In this document: one piece after another, positions 55,784 through 64,000 of the stretch
Position numbering within the stretch: position 1 is the first letter of the stretch
How the letters are laid out: the number at the start of each line of letters is the position of its first letter
NCBI GenBank assembly: GCA_029339505.1
Contig: JAQISU010000132.1
Coordinates: 9,527,001 to 9,591,000, forward strand
From: Unio delphinus
Lineage: Eukaryota; Mollusca; Bivalvia; Unionida; Unionidae
Length of the DNA stretch: 64,000 nt
Reading direction: 5' to 3'
Translations under genes and position numbers: made by a program
The notes under the pieces: model-generated
Database searches by the model: none
Seen by the model: the letters and a program-made list of their open reading frames with translations, nothing else
Told to the model about the DNA's origin: nothing

Positions 55784-55910
55784 CTTTGGAGGTATTTCAG
55801 ATTAACATATGACTTGTATTGATTCTCACACTGTGGAGAGGTCAGTGCTGAGAAATATATGTAGAGAACATATAGTAACATTAATTGTGGTGTATGGCCA
55901 TATGGAACAT
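55784..55910. repeat. Dispersed repeat shared with 61985-62080
   Basis: GGAGGTATTTCAGATTAACA, then ATTGATT-TCAC and GACTGAGAAA-type blocks occur at both places on the same strand. Confidence 0.65.
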
Positions 55911-56032
55911 CATACAGTGATACCATTAATATTTTCATGAAACCGGAAGTTACTAGTGTAAAATACGAAGCCAAGTTTTGACATGATGCCGTTTTTTACT
56001 CTGAATTAACTTATATGCCAGAAAATATGGTA

Positions 56033-56305
56033 TAATAATAAGAATATGAATAATAATGAGGATTTTATACAGTGCCTAATCTTTACAAGCTCTATGCACT
56101 TCACAACATCTATAATGATATGACTCAAATAAATTTTTAAAAAAACATGAAATTAGAAAACATACAAAAATGCTGAAAATATTTCAGGTCTTTTTTTTAA
56201 GTCTGTTCCTGCAGTCAAAACGGGTGAGTTTAAGAGTACCGTTGAAATGGCACACTTTGTCATTGTGTCTAATTTCAATGAGCAATTAGTATCAGGTAAC
56301 AATTG
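56033..56305 (-). mobile_element. 5'-truncated L2-like LINE tail in ATPase copy C
   Basis: The reverse complement aligns with 47780-48035: CATTGAAATTAGACACAA, TTTTGACTGCAGGAACAGAC, GAGCTTGTAAAGATTAGGC and TATAAAATCCTCATTATT. It begins directly after the Walker A segment of the ATPase and ends in an AT-rich (ATT)n-like tail. Confidence 0.85.
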
Positions 56306-56400
56306 CATTTTACCAGACCCAGATGGACCTAAAATAATTCCTCTGATATAATTTGGTAGCACTGAATGATGCTTGGCTGCCTTTGCTTTTGTGTCACTGA
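56306..56400 (-). pseudogene. A32-like ATPase Walker A part (copy C)
   Basis: The minus strand reads KHHSVLPNYIRGIIL followed by GPSGSGKMQLL, then the LINE tail. It matches the start of copy A, including the unusual Met after the Walker lysine. Confidence 0.85.
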
Positions 56401-56724
56401 TAAATGAATGATATTAATGTTGTACAAATATTTTAAATAATATAAATTTATATTGTGTTCAACGCAGGAACCCCCCACTCCATTAGTGTATTAACAACAA
56501 TAACAAGAAGGAATGCAAAGCATGCACTTACAGGCAAGTGTATTAAAACGTGGAACAAAAATATACAAAATTATCTCTAATAAAACTGGTAGAGATATCA
56601 CTGCTTCACTTGGAAAATTATCCAGAGATCCATAGATTACGTATCCTGGCAAAACACATATTCCTGAAACCCAAACTTGATGAACGAAATCAATCAAGAC
56701 CAGAAAATTGGTTATCAAATTAAC
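56401..56724. other. Region between ATPase and PLA2 relics
   Basis: In copy A these divergent genes start 17 bp apart; here several hundred bp of sequence without recognisable coding content lie between them. Confidence 0.4.
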
Positions 56725-56912
56725 TAAGATTCATCAAGCGTGTCAGGTTGTCACATATATACAAATCCAGGTTTACAACAACGACATATTGCAGACGTGA
56801 AATTGATACTTTAAATTCTGAAAAAATGAATCACAGAAAATCACTTGCTAATTTTTTGGTAAGATCTGAGATGCAAGGTAAACTAGTGCTAGGGGCTGGT
56901 TAACAGTTCACC
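56725..56912 (+). pseudogene. PLA2-domain protein C-terminal relic (copy C)
   Basis: Plus-strand frames parallel the C-terminal part of copies A and B: CATCAAGCGTGTCAGGTTGT corresponds to the catalytic His-Asp region, LQQRHIADVKLI-type sequence follows, and the last codons read MQGKLVLGAG with a stop just before an integrase relic. Heavily decayed; recognised by the conserved C-terminus and position. Confidence 0.65.
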
Positions 56913-56921
56913 GATTATTAT

Positions 56922-57293
56922 CATTATTATTATTATTATTATTATTAATATTATTATTATTATTATTATTACCGCTCCGGTGGCCTAGTGGTTAGAGCGT
57001 TCGCCGCGGAAGCGGTCGGTCGTGGGTTCGATCCCCAACCGAGTCATACCAAAGACTTACAAAAATGGTATTAACAGCTGCCTCGCTTGACGCTCAGCAT
57101 TAAGAGGTTAGTGTTAGGACTGGTTGGCCTGGTGTCAGGATAATGTGACTGGGTGGGACATCATGCTACATGTCTGCGGCATGATGCCTCAGTGCTAGAC
57201 ATCACTATAAACTGCCTCACCGCAGACATCGTAGCGATATGACTGAAAAATTGTTAAAGCTACGTTAAAAATCCTAATCAAACAAATAAACAA

Positions 57294-57335
<42 letters not shown>
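56922..57335 (+). mobile_element. SINE family 2 (full copy) embedded in (ATT)n
   Basis: The SINE spans about 56971-57294: box A-like GTGGCCTAGTGGTTAGAGCG, box B GGGTTCGATCC, body CAGCTGCCTCGCTTGACGCT, GTGGGACATCATGC, GACATCGTAGCGATATGACT, tail AATCAAACAAATAAACAAA. ATT tracts flank it on both sides (56922-56970 and 57295-57335), so it inserted into an ATT microsatellite or carries a duplicated tract. Confidence 0.92.
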
Positions 57336-57337
<2 letters not shown>

Positions 57338-57344
57338 TGAACCA

Positions 57345-58110
57345 ATTTATTATAGTCCAAGAGGATATTGAAGCTGCAGATTGGTTAGCATGACAAGGGA
57401 AAAGTCAATTTACCTACCATCACGTACAAAAATCAGTACGCACATTTGTATGTCAGTATTCACAATGACGTTCAGCAGGCAGATAATTTGTTTTTACCAC
57501 AATATACTTTTAAAATTGGCAGACGTCAATAGCGAATATGCAAAAATGTATTCGGGGCCCAGAGTGGCCGAGTAGTCTGAAGCGCTTTCCGTTACGGATC
57601 ACTGCCATCTCACCTCTGCGTGGGTTCGAGTCTAAGATTTGGCTAATGTAGTTATGTGAGAAAGCTTGTCAGTAGCTTATCGTAGGTCGGTGGTCTTTTA
57701 ATGGGGTTTTCCCGGGTTCTTCGCCCACCAATAATACTAACCGCCATATATAGCCTATCGTGTACTGAAAAACCCTACAACAACAACAAACTGCATTAAC
57801 TGGTGTTGATGTTACATGTAGATATAAAGAAGCAGAACCATTTATGAACAAAGACAGTAACTAATGTTGCATCTGCGATTGAACAAATTTATCAGGTAGG
57901 ACCAGGATCACAAGATTGTCTAGGATAGCTACAGGTGCTTCAGGTTCATCCTTGCAAAGAATTTCTTGGTTCAGTAACGTTAGTGATTAAACAACATCAA
58001 AATCAGATGAGGACACGCCGCAATTCATTTTGGTCAAACAATCGCTAAGCGATTTAATCGAACACTTTACATTATTTTCTAAATCTGTATTCTAAATCAT
58101 TAGTCTAATA
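57345..58110 (+). pseudogene. Integrase relic (copy C), split by a SINE
   Basis: The first part (57355-57520) shows CCAAGAGGATATTGAAGCTG (the SPRGY region), then VNLPTIT-like sequence and VQQADNLFLPQYTFKIG, corresponding to the first catalytic Asp. A SINE follows (57554-57790). Then ALTGVDVTCRYKEAEPF, a stop-containing stretch with LQVHPCKEFLGSV (second catalytic region, Asp changed to His) and further decayed core up to about 58110. Order and strand relative to PLA2 and ATPase match the left side of the 20-kb element and, inverted, copy A. Confidence 0.78.
57554..57790 (+). mobile_element. SINE family 1 inside integrase copy C
   Basis: GGGGCCCAGAGTGGCCGAGT and AGTCTGAAGCGCTTTCC (box A), box B GTGGGTTCGAGTCT, GAGAAAGCTTGTCAGTAGCT, GTGTACTGAAAAACCC and an ACAACAACAAA tail. 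Integrase sequence continues on each side. Confidence 0.9.
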
Positions 58111-58119
58111 ACGTTTTTC

Positions 58120-58235
58120 AAGGGCAATGACTGCGTCAAGGATGCAGATTCTATGTTGTCCTCTGACAACAGCATCATTGCTTTATTGTAAATCTTAAAC
58201 ATTTCGGTGAATTCCCGATCTGATATATTCCATCA
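58120..58235 (-). pseudogene. Virion-block protein C-terminal relic (copy C)
   Basis: One minus-strand frame is open for about 40 codons: ISDREFTEMFKIYNKAMMLL, then SEDNIESASLTQSLPLKNVI. It is convergent with the integrase, as in the 20-kb copy, and probably belongs to the same gene as 59600-60265. Confidence 0.5.
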
Positions 58236-58763
58236 ATGAGACCTGGTGATATCAACGGAGATAATTTAGCGAATGTATGTGTTGCCGTGTGTAACTTTGT
58301 TGTTTATGTAATTTATCATCCGTTCATGTGGATATATTTTCTTGCGATGATATTAAGAATACAAGTACTTCCTATTGCAATTGAAACAACAATTACTATC
58401 ACTGGTGCTGTCGCGTATTATGTTGACAATGCGCCAATAACCGTTACTGTTCTAGCGATGACCGCAGATGCAGAGTATACAATTATATCAGTAACAAAGA
58501 CACATCTGCGGTATTATTTTGTTTTACTGTATACTCGTTAAAAATACTTTTCAGCTGTGTATGCCACGAAGACATTTGCTCGTATATGTAATGTTGCAGT
58601 GCAAGATCATTATATAAAATGCCAAATTTTAAGTATTTTATATGCTGGCGACGAATTCAAGACACCAATAGTACAACATGGGGGCGCTTTTTTCTTTGGA
58701 TTCCACCACAAATGTTTCCTCGTCGTTTTGATCCTATATCATTAATATAGATCCAGAGGATCC
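58236..58763. other. Ambiguous open frames
   Basis: A 101-codon plus-strand frame (58236-58541) rich in Val, Thr and Ile, and a 62-codon one (58557-58745), lie antisense to the virion-block relics. No motif or start context supports them; hydrophobic composition may be chance. Confidence 0.25.
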
Positions 58764-59490
58764 ACTTAGTTGATAACACTATGAAACTTAGTTGATAACA
58801 CTATGAAACTTAGTTGCTAACACTATGAAACTTAGTTGTTAACACTATGAAACTTAGTTGATAACACTATGAAACTTAGTTGATAGCACTTTGAAATTTA
58901 GTTGATAACACTATGAAACTTAGTTGATAACACTATGAAACTTAGTTGATAACACTATGAAACTTAGTTGTTAACACTGCGAAACTTAGTTGATAACACT
59001 ATGAAACTTAGTTGATAACACTATGAAACTTAGTTGATAACACTATGAAACTTAGTTGATAGCACTATGAAACTTAGTTGATAATACTATGAAACTTAGT
59101 TGATAACACTATGAAACTTAGTTGATAGCACTATGAAACTTAGTTGATAACACTATGAAACTTAGTTGATAACACTACGAAACTTAGTTGATAACAATAT
59201 GAAACTTAGTTGATAACACTATGAAACTTAGTTGATAACACTATGAAACTTAGTTGATAACACTACGAAACTTAGTTGATAACACTATGAAACTTAGTTG
59301 ATAACACTATGAAACTTAGTTGATAACACTATGAAACTTAGTTGTTAACAATATGAAACTTAGTTGATAACACTACGAAACTTAGTTGATAACACTATGA
59401 AACTTAATTGTTAACACTGTGAAACTTAGTTGATAACAATATGAAACTTAGTTGATAACACTATGAAACTTAGTTGATAACACTATGAAA
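58764..59490. repeat. 22-bp minisatellite, about 33 copies
   Basis: Unit ATGAAACTTAGTTGATAACA plus CT, with occasional substitutions (TTGTTAACA, GATAGCA, CTACG). It lies between two parts of the virion-block relic. Confidence 0.97.
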
Positions 59491-59599
59491 TTGTGTTAGA
59501 TGTTTTAATGCCGAGTACTGATAATCTGTTTATGCTTGTTATGTCAATACCATGTTTAGTGGATTTATTCAGTGCTGACCATAATGCTGATTCAGACAC

Positions 59600-60265
59600 T
59601 ACTGTATATGCTCTTGGAAATTATACTATGTCAGAGTTTAATATCAATAACTGCTAAATTTCTAACATATTCATTAATGCTTATATTTGTGTTTCTACGA
59701 AAATTTATAAATGTGTTTACTTGAGTGGTATAATCAGATCTAAATGCGGTCATTCCATCAGTGATAGTCATTAACGATGTCATCAGCAGGATTTTGCTAT
59801 TGTTGACATATTTCTTCGTTAATTTTAATTCACCAATGCCAGTAATTTAATTATGAGCCATGTTGAGAGAACCAGTTATTGTATCACAGACAGATAGTGC
59901 ACGACCATCAATCTAAGTTCTGAACATGTTGTTGCTGCCTGTGTATCGTTTAGTTGCCACATCATCTGATTTTGGTTTTCTCATATAAATAATTGCATTT
60001 TTACTCATGTTGAGATCCCCATACATAATGTCGCCAATTCTTCTTATGTATCCAATACTCTCTCCCATGAGTGTTAAAATTGATTCTTAGCTTTTAATTT
60101 TACTGTTTTTAGTAAATATTACTAAGTTAGTTTTGGTCGTTTTAGAATAATATATGTCAACAGGGTATTCCTCGTCTTTAAACGTCCTTGTTAATCCTGA
60201 AAAACAATGACTTCAGTTTTGTCCACATTTGAGAGACTCAAAAGATCAGCGAGTTCAAGGCTCAG
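59600..60265 (-). pseudogene. Unrecognised virion-block protein relic (copy C)
   Basis: After LSNVDKTEVIVFQD and QGRLKT, which match the coiled-coil relic at 20690-21310, the minus strand stays in one frame for about 200 codons with only a few stops: YPVDIYYSKTTKTNLVIFTK, LTLMGESIGYIRRIGDIMYG, DLNMSKNAIIYMRKPKSDDV, GRALSVCDTITGSLNMAHN, LTKKYVNNSKILLMTSLMTI, FRSDYTTQVNTFINFRRNTN. The composition is typical of a real protein. I do not recognise the family; position suggests a structural or minor virion protein. The downstream part is separated by the 22-bp minisatellite. Confidence 0.55.
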
Positions 60266-61634
60266 GTGTAGCATATTTGGATACGTCACCTTGGAGTTTG
60301 CCCTGAGTCCTATTCAGAGTAGATCTTAAATAAATAGCTAGCATTCAATATTCACCAAGACCCATTTCAAATTTTGGACCAGAAATAGATGGTGGGCCAT
60401 GTACGGCAGCAGGTTCGCGTGCTACATGAGCTCGATAATTGTGCCAACAACTGAGACCGCTCCTTCTGCCAACAAAAACGGTCTCTCGAGACAGGTAGTC
60501 TCTCATAACAGGTTTGTACAAAATGACCCATTTCTAAGGTCCATTTTCAGAACAATTTAAAGAAACATAATCAAACTATATGTACATGTGAATGTTGAAA
60601 AAGTGATCTCATCCTGGAAAAAAACCATGGAAATGACCTATAAAATGTATCTTTCGAAAAGCTTAATAACCGGGAACAACATTAGTAAATCCCTCTGTTA
60701 TCCCAGGATTGTATTCTATATCTTAGTATAATATTAACGTCGGCAACCACAGTTGTGCAATTTTGTTAAGTTATTTGGTTGAAAAGTGAGTATCTATGTA
60801 TGCACGTTTTAATAATTCGATGAATATTTGTTGCTGTTATTGTAGAATTGTTGAATATATTTTAATGGAGTTAGTTCCCTTTTGTTAATTGGTGAGTGTA
60901 CACATTTGTCTACCCTATAATCAAGTACCGGTGGCTGGAACGTTTCACATTTAGATATTAGATTTTAGTATTCTTGTATTAGCAATAATAATTGTTCTTA
61001 TTAAAAAGTTTATAAATCTGAAATGGCATTAGCGTTTGTCTTTCTTTTGCTTATACTAGTTACATGTATCTTTTCTTCCTTTTTTCTCTTTATACCCCAG
61101 CAAACAAATTTATGTTGTTAATTTTTAAAAAAAAAAAAACTATTTATTATTTTCCAAATGAGACTTGACTTACATTGCGACCAACACGCAAAGACGGTGT
61201 CTACAAAACACAGAATATAACAAATATTTAATAAAACATCCATTATAATCAACACAAATAAAATATGCATACACATTTATTAATTATAGTCTTCACAAAT
61301 GAAAATATTAACTCATCATAAATGAAATCGTCATTACGTAATTAAGTCATTACCTTGACAAAGTTGGGATGTGAACCCAAACGTGTGCGTCACGAACTCG
61401 TATTCAATCTTGATATGTTAGAAAAAAAGATAGTATTGATTTGCTTTACATACAATGTTTTATTACACAAATATTATTTGCCTTTTTTTTTCTTCATTTT
61501 AAATCGAACATGAAGTAGCGTGTCGCAATTATTTTCATGATCACTTGACGGACGATTGTGACATATTGCTCAATGATTCTCTACTGAACATTATTTATAG
61601 ACATTCACAAGTAAAATCAATAGTCTATCCACAA
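60266..61634. other. No gene recognised
   Basis: AT-rich sequence; the only notable feature is the 60872-60945 direct-repeat copy described separately. Confidence 0.4.
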
Positions 61635-61842
61635 CAGTATTGCTTGGCATAGTCCAAGGTTGCAGAAGGAGAGGTAGACAGACAAAAAAGTGGACTGACA
61701 TCACGGAATGGAGCACGAAAAGTTTTGCAGAGACGCAGGCATTAGAACATGGTCAAGACAAGTGGAGAGAATTGGTCAGATGTTCAGCAGCACAGTGCCT
61801 CGACGATTACATTAGATGAAAAGACTGATAATGATGATGATG
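61635..61842 (+). mobile_element. 5'-truncated LINE tail (endonuclease-LINE family)
   Basis: One frame reads VQGCRRRGRQTKKWTDITEW, STKSFAETQALEHGQDKWRE and LVRCSAAQCLDDYI with a stop, then (GAT)n. This basic GRRRRGRQ...W...W-RE-LV C-terminus is characteristic of the LINE family whose endonuclease relic lies at 4989-5536. Confidence 0.75.
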
Positions 61843-61984
61843 ATACCCAGTAAAACAAGGATTTGATATTTACGTATTAGTTACTTTTATTAGACTAGTA
61901 GTTGGTAATTAATACCTAAATGGATCTGTTTGGATCGGGCCTTTTAATCACTAGTCCGTTTTGGTCGTGGGTCTGTTTGGTCAT

Positions 61985-62080
61985 CTTTGGTGGTATTTTA
62001 GATTAACATATGATTTACATTGATTTTCACTCAGTTGAAAGTTTAGGACTGAGAAACAAATACCTAAAATATATAGTAAA
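61985..62080. repeat. Dispersed repeat shared with 55784-55910
   Basis: GGTGGTATTTTAGATTAACA followed by TTGATTTTCACT and GGACTGAGAAA, homologous to the copy beside the orphan zinc-finger flank. Confidence 0.65.
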
Positions 62081-62522
62081 AATAATGACCGTGTTTCCAG
62101 TCAATTAGCGATTTCATAGCGATGTTTGCAGACTTGCTCGAGAAAAAAAAGGACCAATTATGAATCAATCACGATCAACTTGCAATCATTCCTAACTATA
62201 CCTGAATTTAGTTTTGGCCTCTATGCTTGTGTGTACGAGATATGACCCTTCAAAATTAGTAAGTTGCTTAAATGGTAAATGAATGAAAGGTGTGGAATCC
62301 CCACCCCCACCCCAGGCCCTTTTTATTCCACAGTGATGTAAGTTATGAGTGACTGAATGTGCAAATAGTATCTAAAAACTATATCCAAGTCATCAATGCA
62401 AGAGTTAATTCCCTTTTGTTAATTGGTGAGTGTACACATTTGTCTACCCTAGAATCAAGTACCGCTGGCTGGAACCTTATCACAACTTAGGCGCTTTTTA
62501 ACTTTGAAGAATGCGATAGTGT

Positions 62523-63488
62523 ATGTACATAAGGCTGAAGATGAACATGGATATTAATACTGGAGATAAACCATTCAAATGTGAAATTTGTCATAAAGGG
62601 TTTGGACATAAAGGTGTTTTGAAGAAGCACATGATGGTTCATACAGGAGATAAGCCATTTAATTGTGAAGTTTGTCATAAATTATTCAGGCAGAGCGATG
62701 CTTTGAAGAAGCATATGTTTATACATACGGGTGATAAACCAAAGAAATGTGAAATATGTGATAAAATGTTTACGCAGACTGGTGCCTTGAACATTCATAT
62801 GAGGGTACACACTGGAGATAGACCATTCAAATGTGAAATTTGTCATAAAGTGTTTTCTCAGAGTGGTGGTCTGAAGATGCACATGTCCATACATACTGGA
62901 GATAAACCATTCAAATGTGCAGTTTGCGATAAAACGTTTACACGGAGTAGACATTTGAAGGAGCACATGGGTGTACATGGTGGAGAAAAACCATTCAAGT
63001 GTGAAGTTTGTCATAAACTGTTTAGGCAAAGTGGTGGTTTGAATCAGCACATGAGGGTACATACCGGAGATAAGCCATTCAAATGTGAAGTTTGTGATAA
63101 CGTATATACTCAGAGTGGTGCGTTGAAGATGCATATGTGGGTACATACTGGATATAAACCATTCAAATGTGCAATTTGTCACAAAATGTTTACACGGAGT
63201 GGTAATGTCAGGGAACACATGAAGGTACATACTGGAGATAAACCATTCAAATGTAAAGTTTGCCATGAAATGTTTAGACAGGAGAGTAATTTGAAGCAGC
63301 ACATGATCATTCATACCGGAGATAAACCATTCAAATGTGATCTATGTGATAATATTTTTGGGTATAATAGCACTTTAAAACAGCACATGGTTTTGCATTC
63401 TGGAGATAAACCATTTAAATGTGGACTATGTGATCAAACGTTTACACAGAGTGGTGCTTTGAAAAGGCATATGACGATACATACATGA
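62523..63488 (+). CDS. C2H2 zinc-finger protein, 11 fingers (gene 4)
   Basis: A single-exon protein of up to 321 residues: MYIRLKMNMDINTGDKPFKC followed by 11 consecutive C2H2 fingers with TGDKPFK linkers. The Met at 62541 (MNMD) aligns with the start of gene 1 (MNME) and may be the real start; the upstream ATG at 62523 is also in frame. All fingers keep their zinc ligands; finger 3 has PKKC instead of PFKC, and finger 9 has one extra residue before the helix (RQESNLKQH). Helices include GHKGVLKKH, TRSRHLKEH, TRSGNVREH and TQSGALKRH. The immediate 5' flank differs from genes 1 and 3. A likely intact nuclear DNA-binding protein with unknown targets. Confidence 0.92.
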   Translation: MYIRLKMNMDINTGDKPFKCEICHKGFGHKGVLKKHMMVHTGDKPFNCEVCHKLFRQSDALKKHMFIHTGDKPKKCEICDKMFTQTGALNIHMRVHTGDRPFKCEICHKVFSQSGGLKMHMSIHTGDKPFKCAVCDKTFTRSRHLKEHMGVHGGEKPFKCEVCHKLFRQSGGLNQHMRVHTGDKPFKCEVCDNVYTQSGALKMHMWVHTGYKPFKCAICHKMFTRSGNVREHMKVHTGDKPFKCKVCHEMFRQESNLKQHMIIHTGDKPFKCDLCDNIFGYNSTLKQHMVLHSGDKPFKCGLCDQTFTQSGALKRHMTIHT

Positions 63489-63890
63489 GATCAATCATTT
63501 ATGACATAGGTTATTAAAGGTTTCGATTGACTACTTTGTAATAGTACATTTATTGACTTGAACACCTAGACCAGCTAGTTGGTCTCTAAGCCTTTTTTTT
63601 ATTTTGACTTGACGGTTTTTAAGACCAGCCGTAGTCTGCATTAATACTATATGGTACATTCGTGAACCATAACTGTCAATGATCGGACTGCACGCGATTA
63701 AATTTATTTAGACTAACCTTTGTACACAGACGGTAAGTATAATCCCTCTTCTAATGATCCGCTGCGTTAAATCCTTTAGAAAACTCAATTAATAGCGTGC
63801 ATCCGATCGTACGCAGTTATGGCGCGTGGAAAAGTACCATTTAGTGTTAATGCAGAATAGAATTAGGATTGGTCCTACTAAACACTGCAA
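63489..63890. other. 3' flank of gene 4, no further gene
   Basis: No AATAAA is evident in the first 200 bp and the sequence shows no clear match to the 3' UTRs of genes 1 and 3. Confidence 0.4.
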
Positions 63891-63896
63891 TGCCTG

Positions 63897-64000
63897 ACAA
63901 AGACACACATAAACTGACAAAGACATACATAAACTGACAAAGAAAAAGACACACATAAACTGACAAAGACATACATAAACTGACAAAGACATACATAAAC
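63897..64000. repeat. 20-bp tandem repeat running off the window
   Basis: Unit TGACAAAGACATACATAAAC, about five copies with one 6-bp enlarged unit, continuing past the last base. Confidence 0.93.

Larger units (their letters stand above)
60872..62482. repeat. Pair of near-identical direct repeats upstream of gene 4
   Basis: Copies at 60872-60945 and 62404-62482 share TTCCCTTTTGTTAATTGGTG, AGTGTACACATTTGTCTACC, ATCAAGTACCG and GGCTGGAAC, 1532 bp apart. Each holds a TTGGTGAGTG that could be a splice donor. They may be duplicated first exons of zinc-finger gene 4 or the edges of a duplicated segment. Confidence 0.85.

Noticed and set aside
58236..58541. 101-codon hydrophobic plus-strand frame
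   Set aside because: No motif or conserved context, and it lies opposite the minus-strand virion block; kept only as ambiguous.

Overview
The window looks like nuclear DNA of an invertebrate animal, most likely a mollusc (possibly a bivalve). It is AT-rich and full of microsatellites, tRNA-derived SINEs, decayed non-LTR retrotransposons and intronless C2H2 zinc-finger genes with a TGDKP-type linker. No bacterial gene organisation, rRNA, convincing tRNA or CRISPR array was seen. Most coding sequence is decayed mobile DNA; the only clearly intact large reading frames are three zinc-finger genes (15.0-16.1, 48.8-49.6 and 62.5-63.5 kb), with a fourth, 5'-truncated copy on the minus strand at 40.6-41.5 kb.

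Layout. 0-5 kb: unassigned sequence with weak coding relics. 5.0-5.5 kb: minus-strand LINE endonuclease relic. 7.4-11.4 kb: a nearly full-length but broken LINE with endonuclease, reverse transcriptase and RNase H regions. 12.4-14.3 kb: simple repeats. 14.6-16.5 kb: zinc-finger gene 1 with its 5' and 3' flanks. 17-19 kb: a degenerate inverted repeat and a SINE. 19.8-35.6 kb: remains of one or more Polinton/adintovirus-like elements, namely PLA2-domain protein, retroviral-type integrase, coiled-coil protein, adenain-type protease, small hydrophobic protein, major capsid protein, minor virion proteins, NUMOD/HNH endonuclease, a PolB + SF1 helicase + HNH reading frame, a second integrase and PLA2 gene, and an A32-type packaging ATPase. 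Pentanucleotide satellites and a probable solo LTR sit in the middle. 38.6-40.6 kb: a 30-bp minisatellite beside zinc-finger gene 2. 44.8-48.4 kb: a third integrase copy split by an L2/CR1-like LINE. 48.5-52.8 kb: zinc-finger gene 3, its 3' UTR split by a 2.7-kb TTAA-flanked element. 53.1-60.3 kb: a further virus-like copy (ATPase, PLA2, integrase, coiled-coil/virion relic) broken by a LINE tail, SINEs, a pogo-like relic, an orphan zinc-finger 5' flank and a 22-bp minisatellite. 61.6-63.5 kb: a LINE tail and zinc-finger gene 4.

Two themes join the parts. First, the virus-like genes recur in at least four places with partly conserved order (ATPase divergent from PLA2-integrase, integrase convergent with virion genes), so the locus has taken repeated insertions or rearrangements of related elements. 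Second, the zinc-finger genes were duplicated together with non-coding 5' and 3' flanks, and those flanks were later split by transposons. All virus-like genes carry stops or frameshifts and should be read as fossils.
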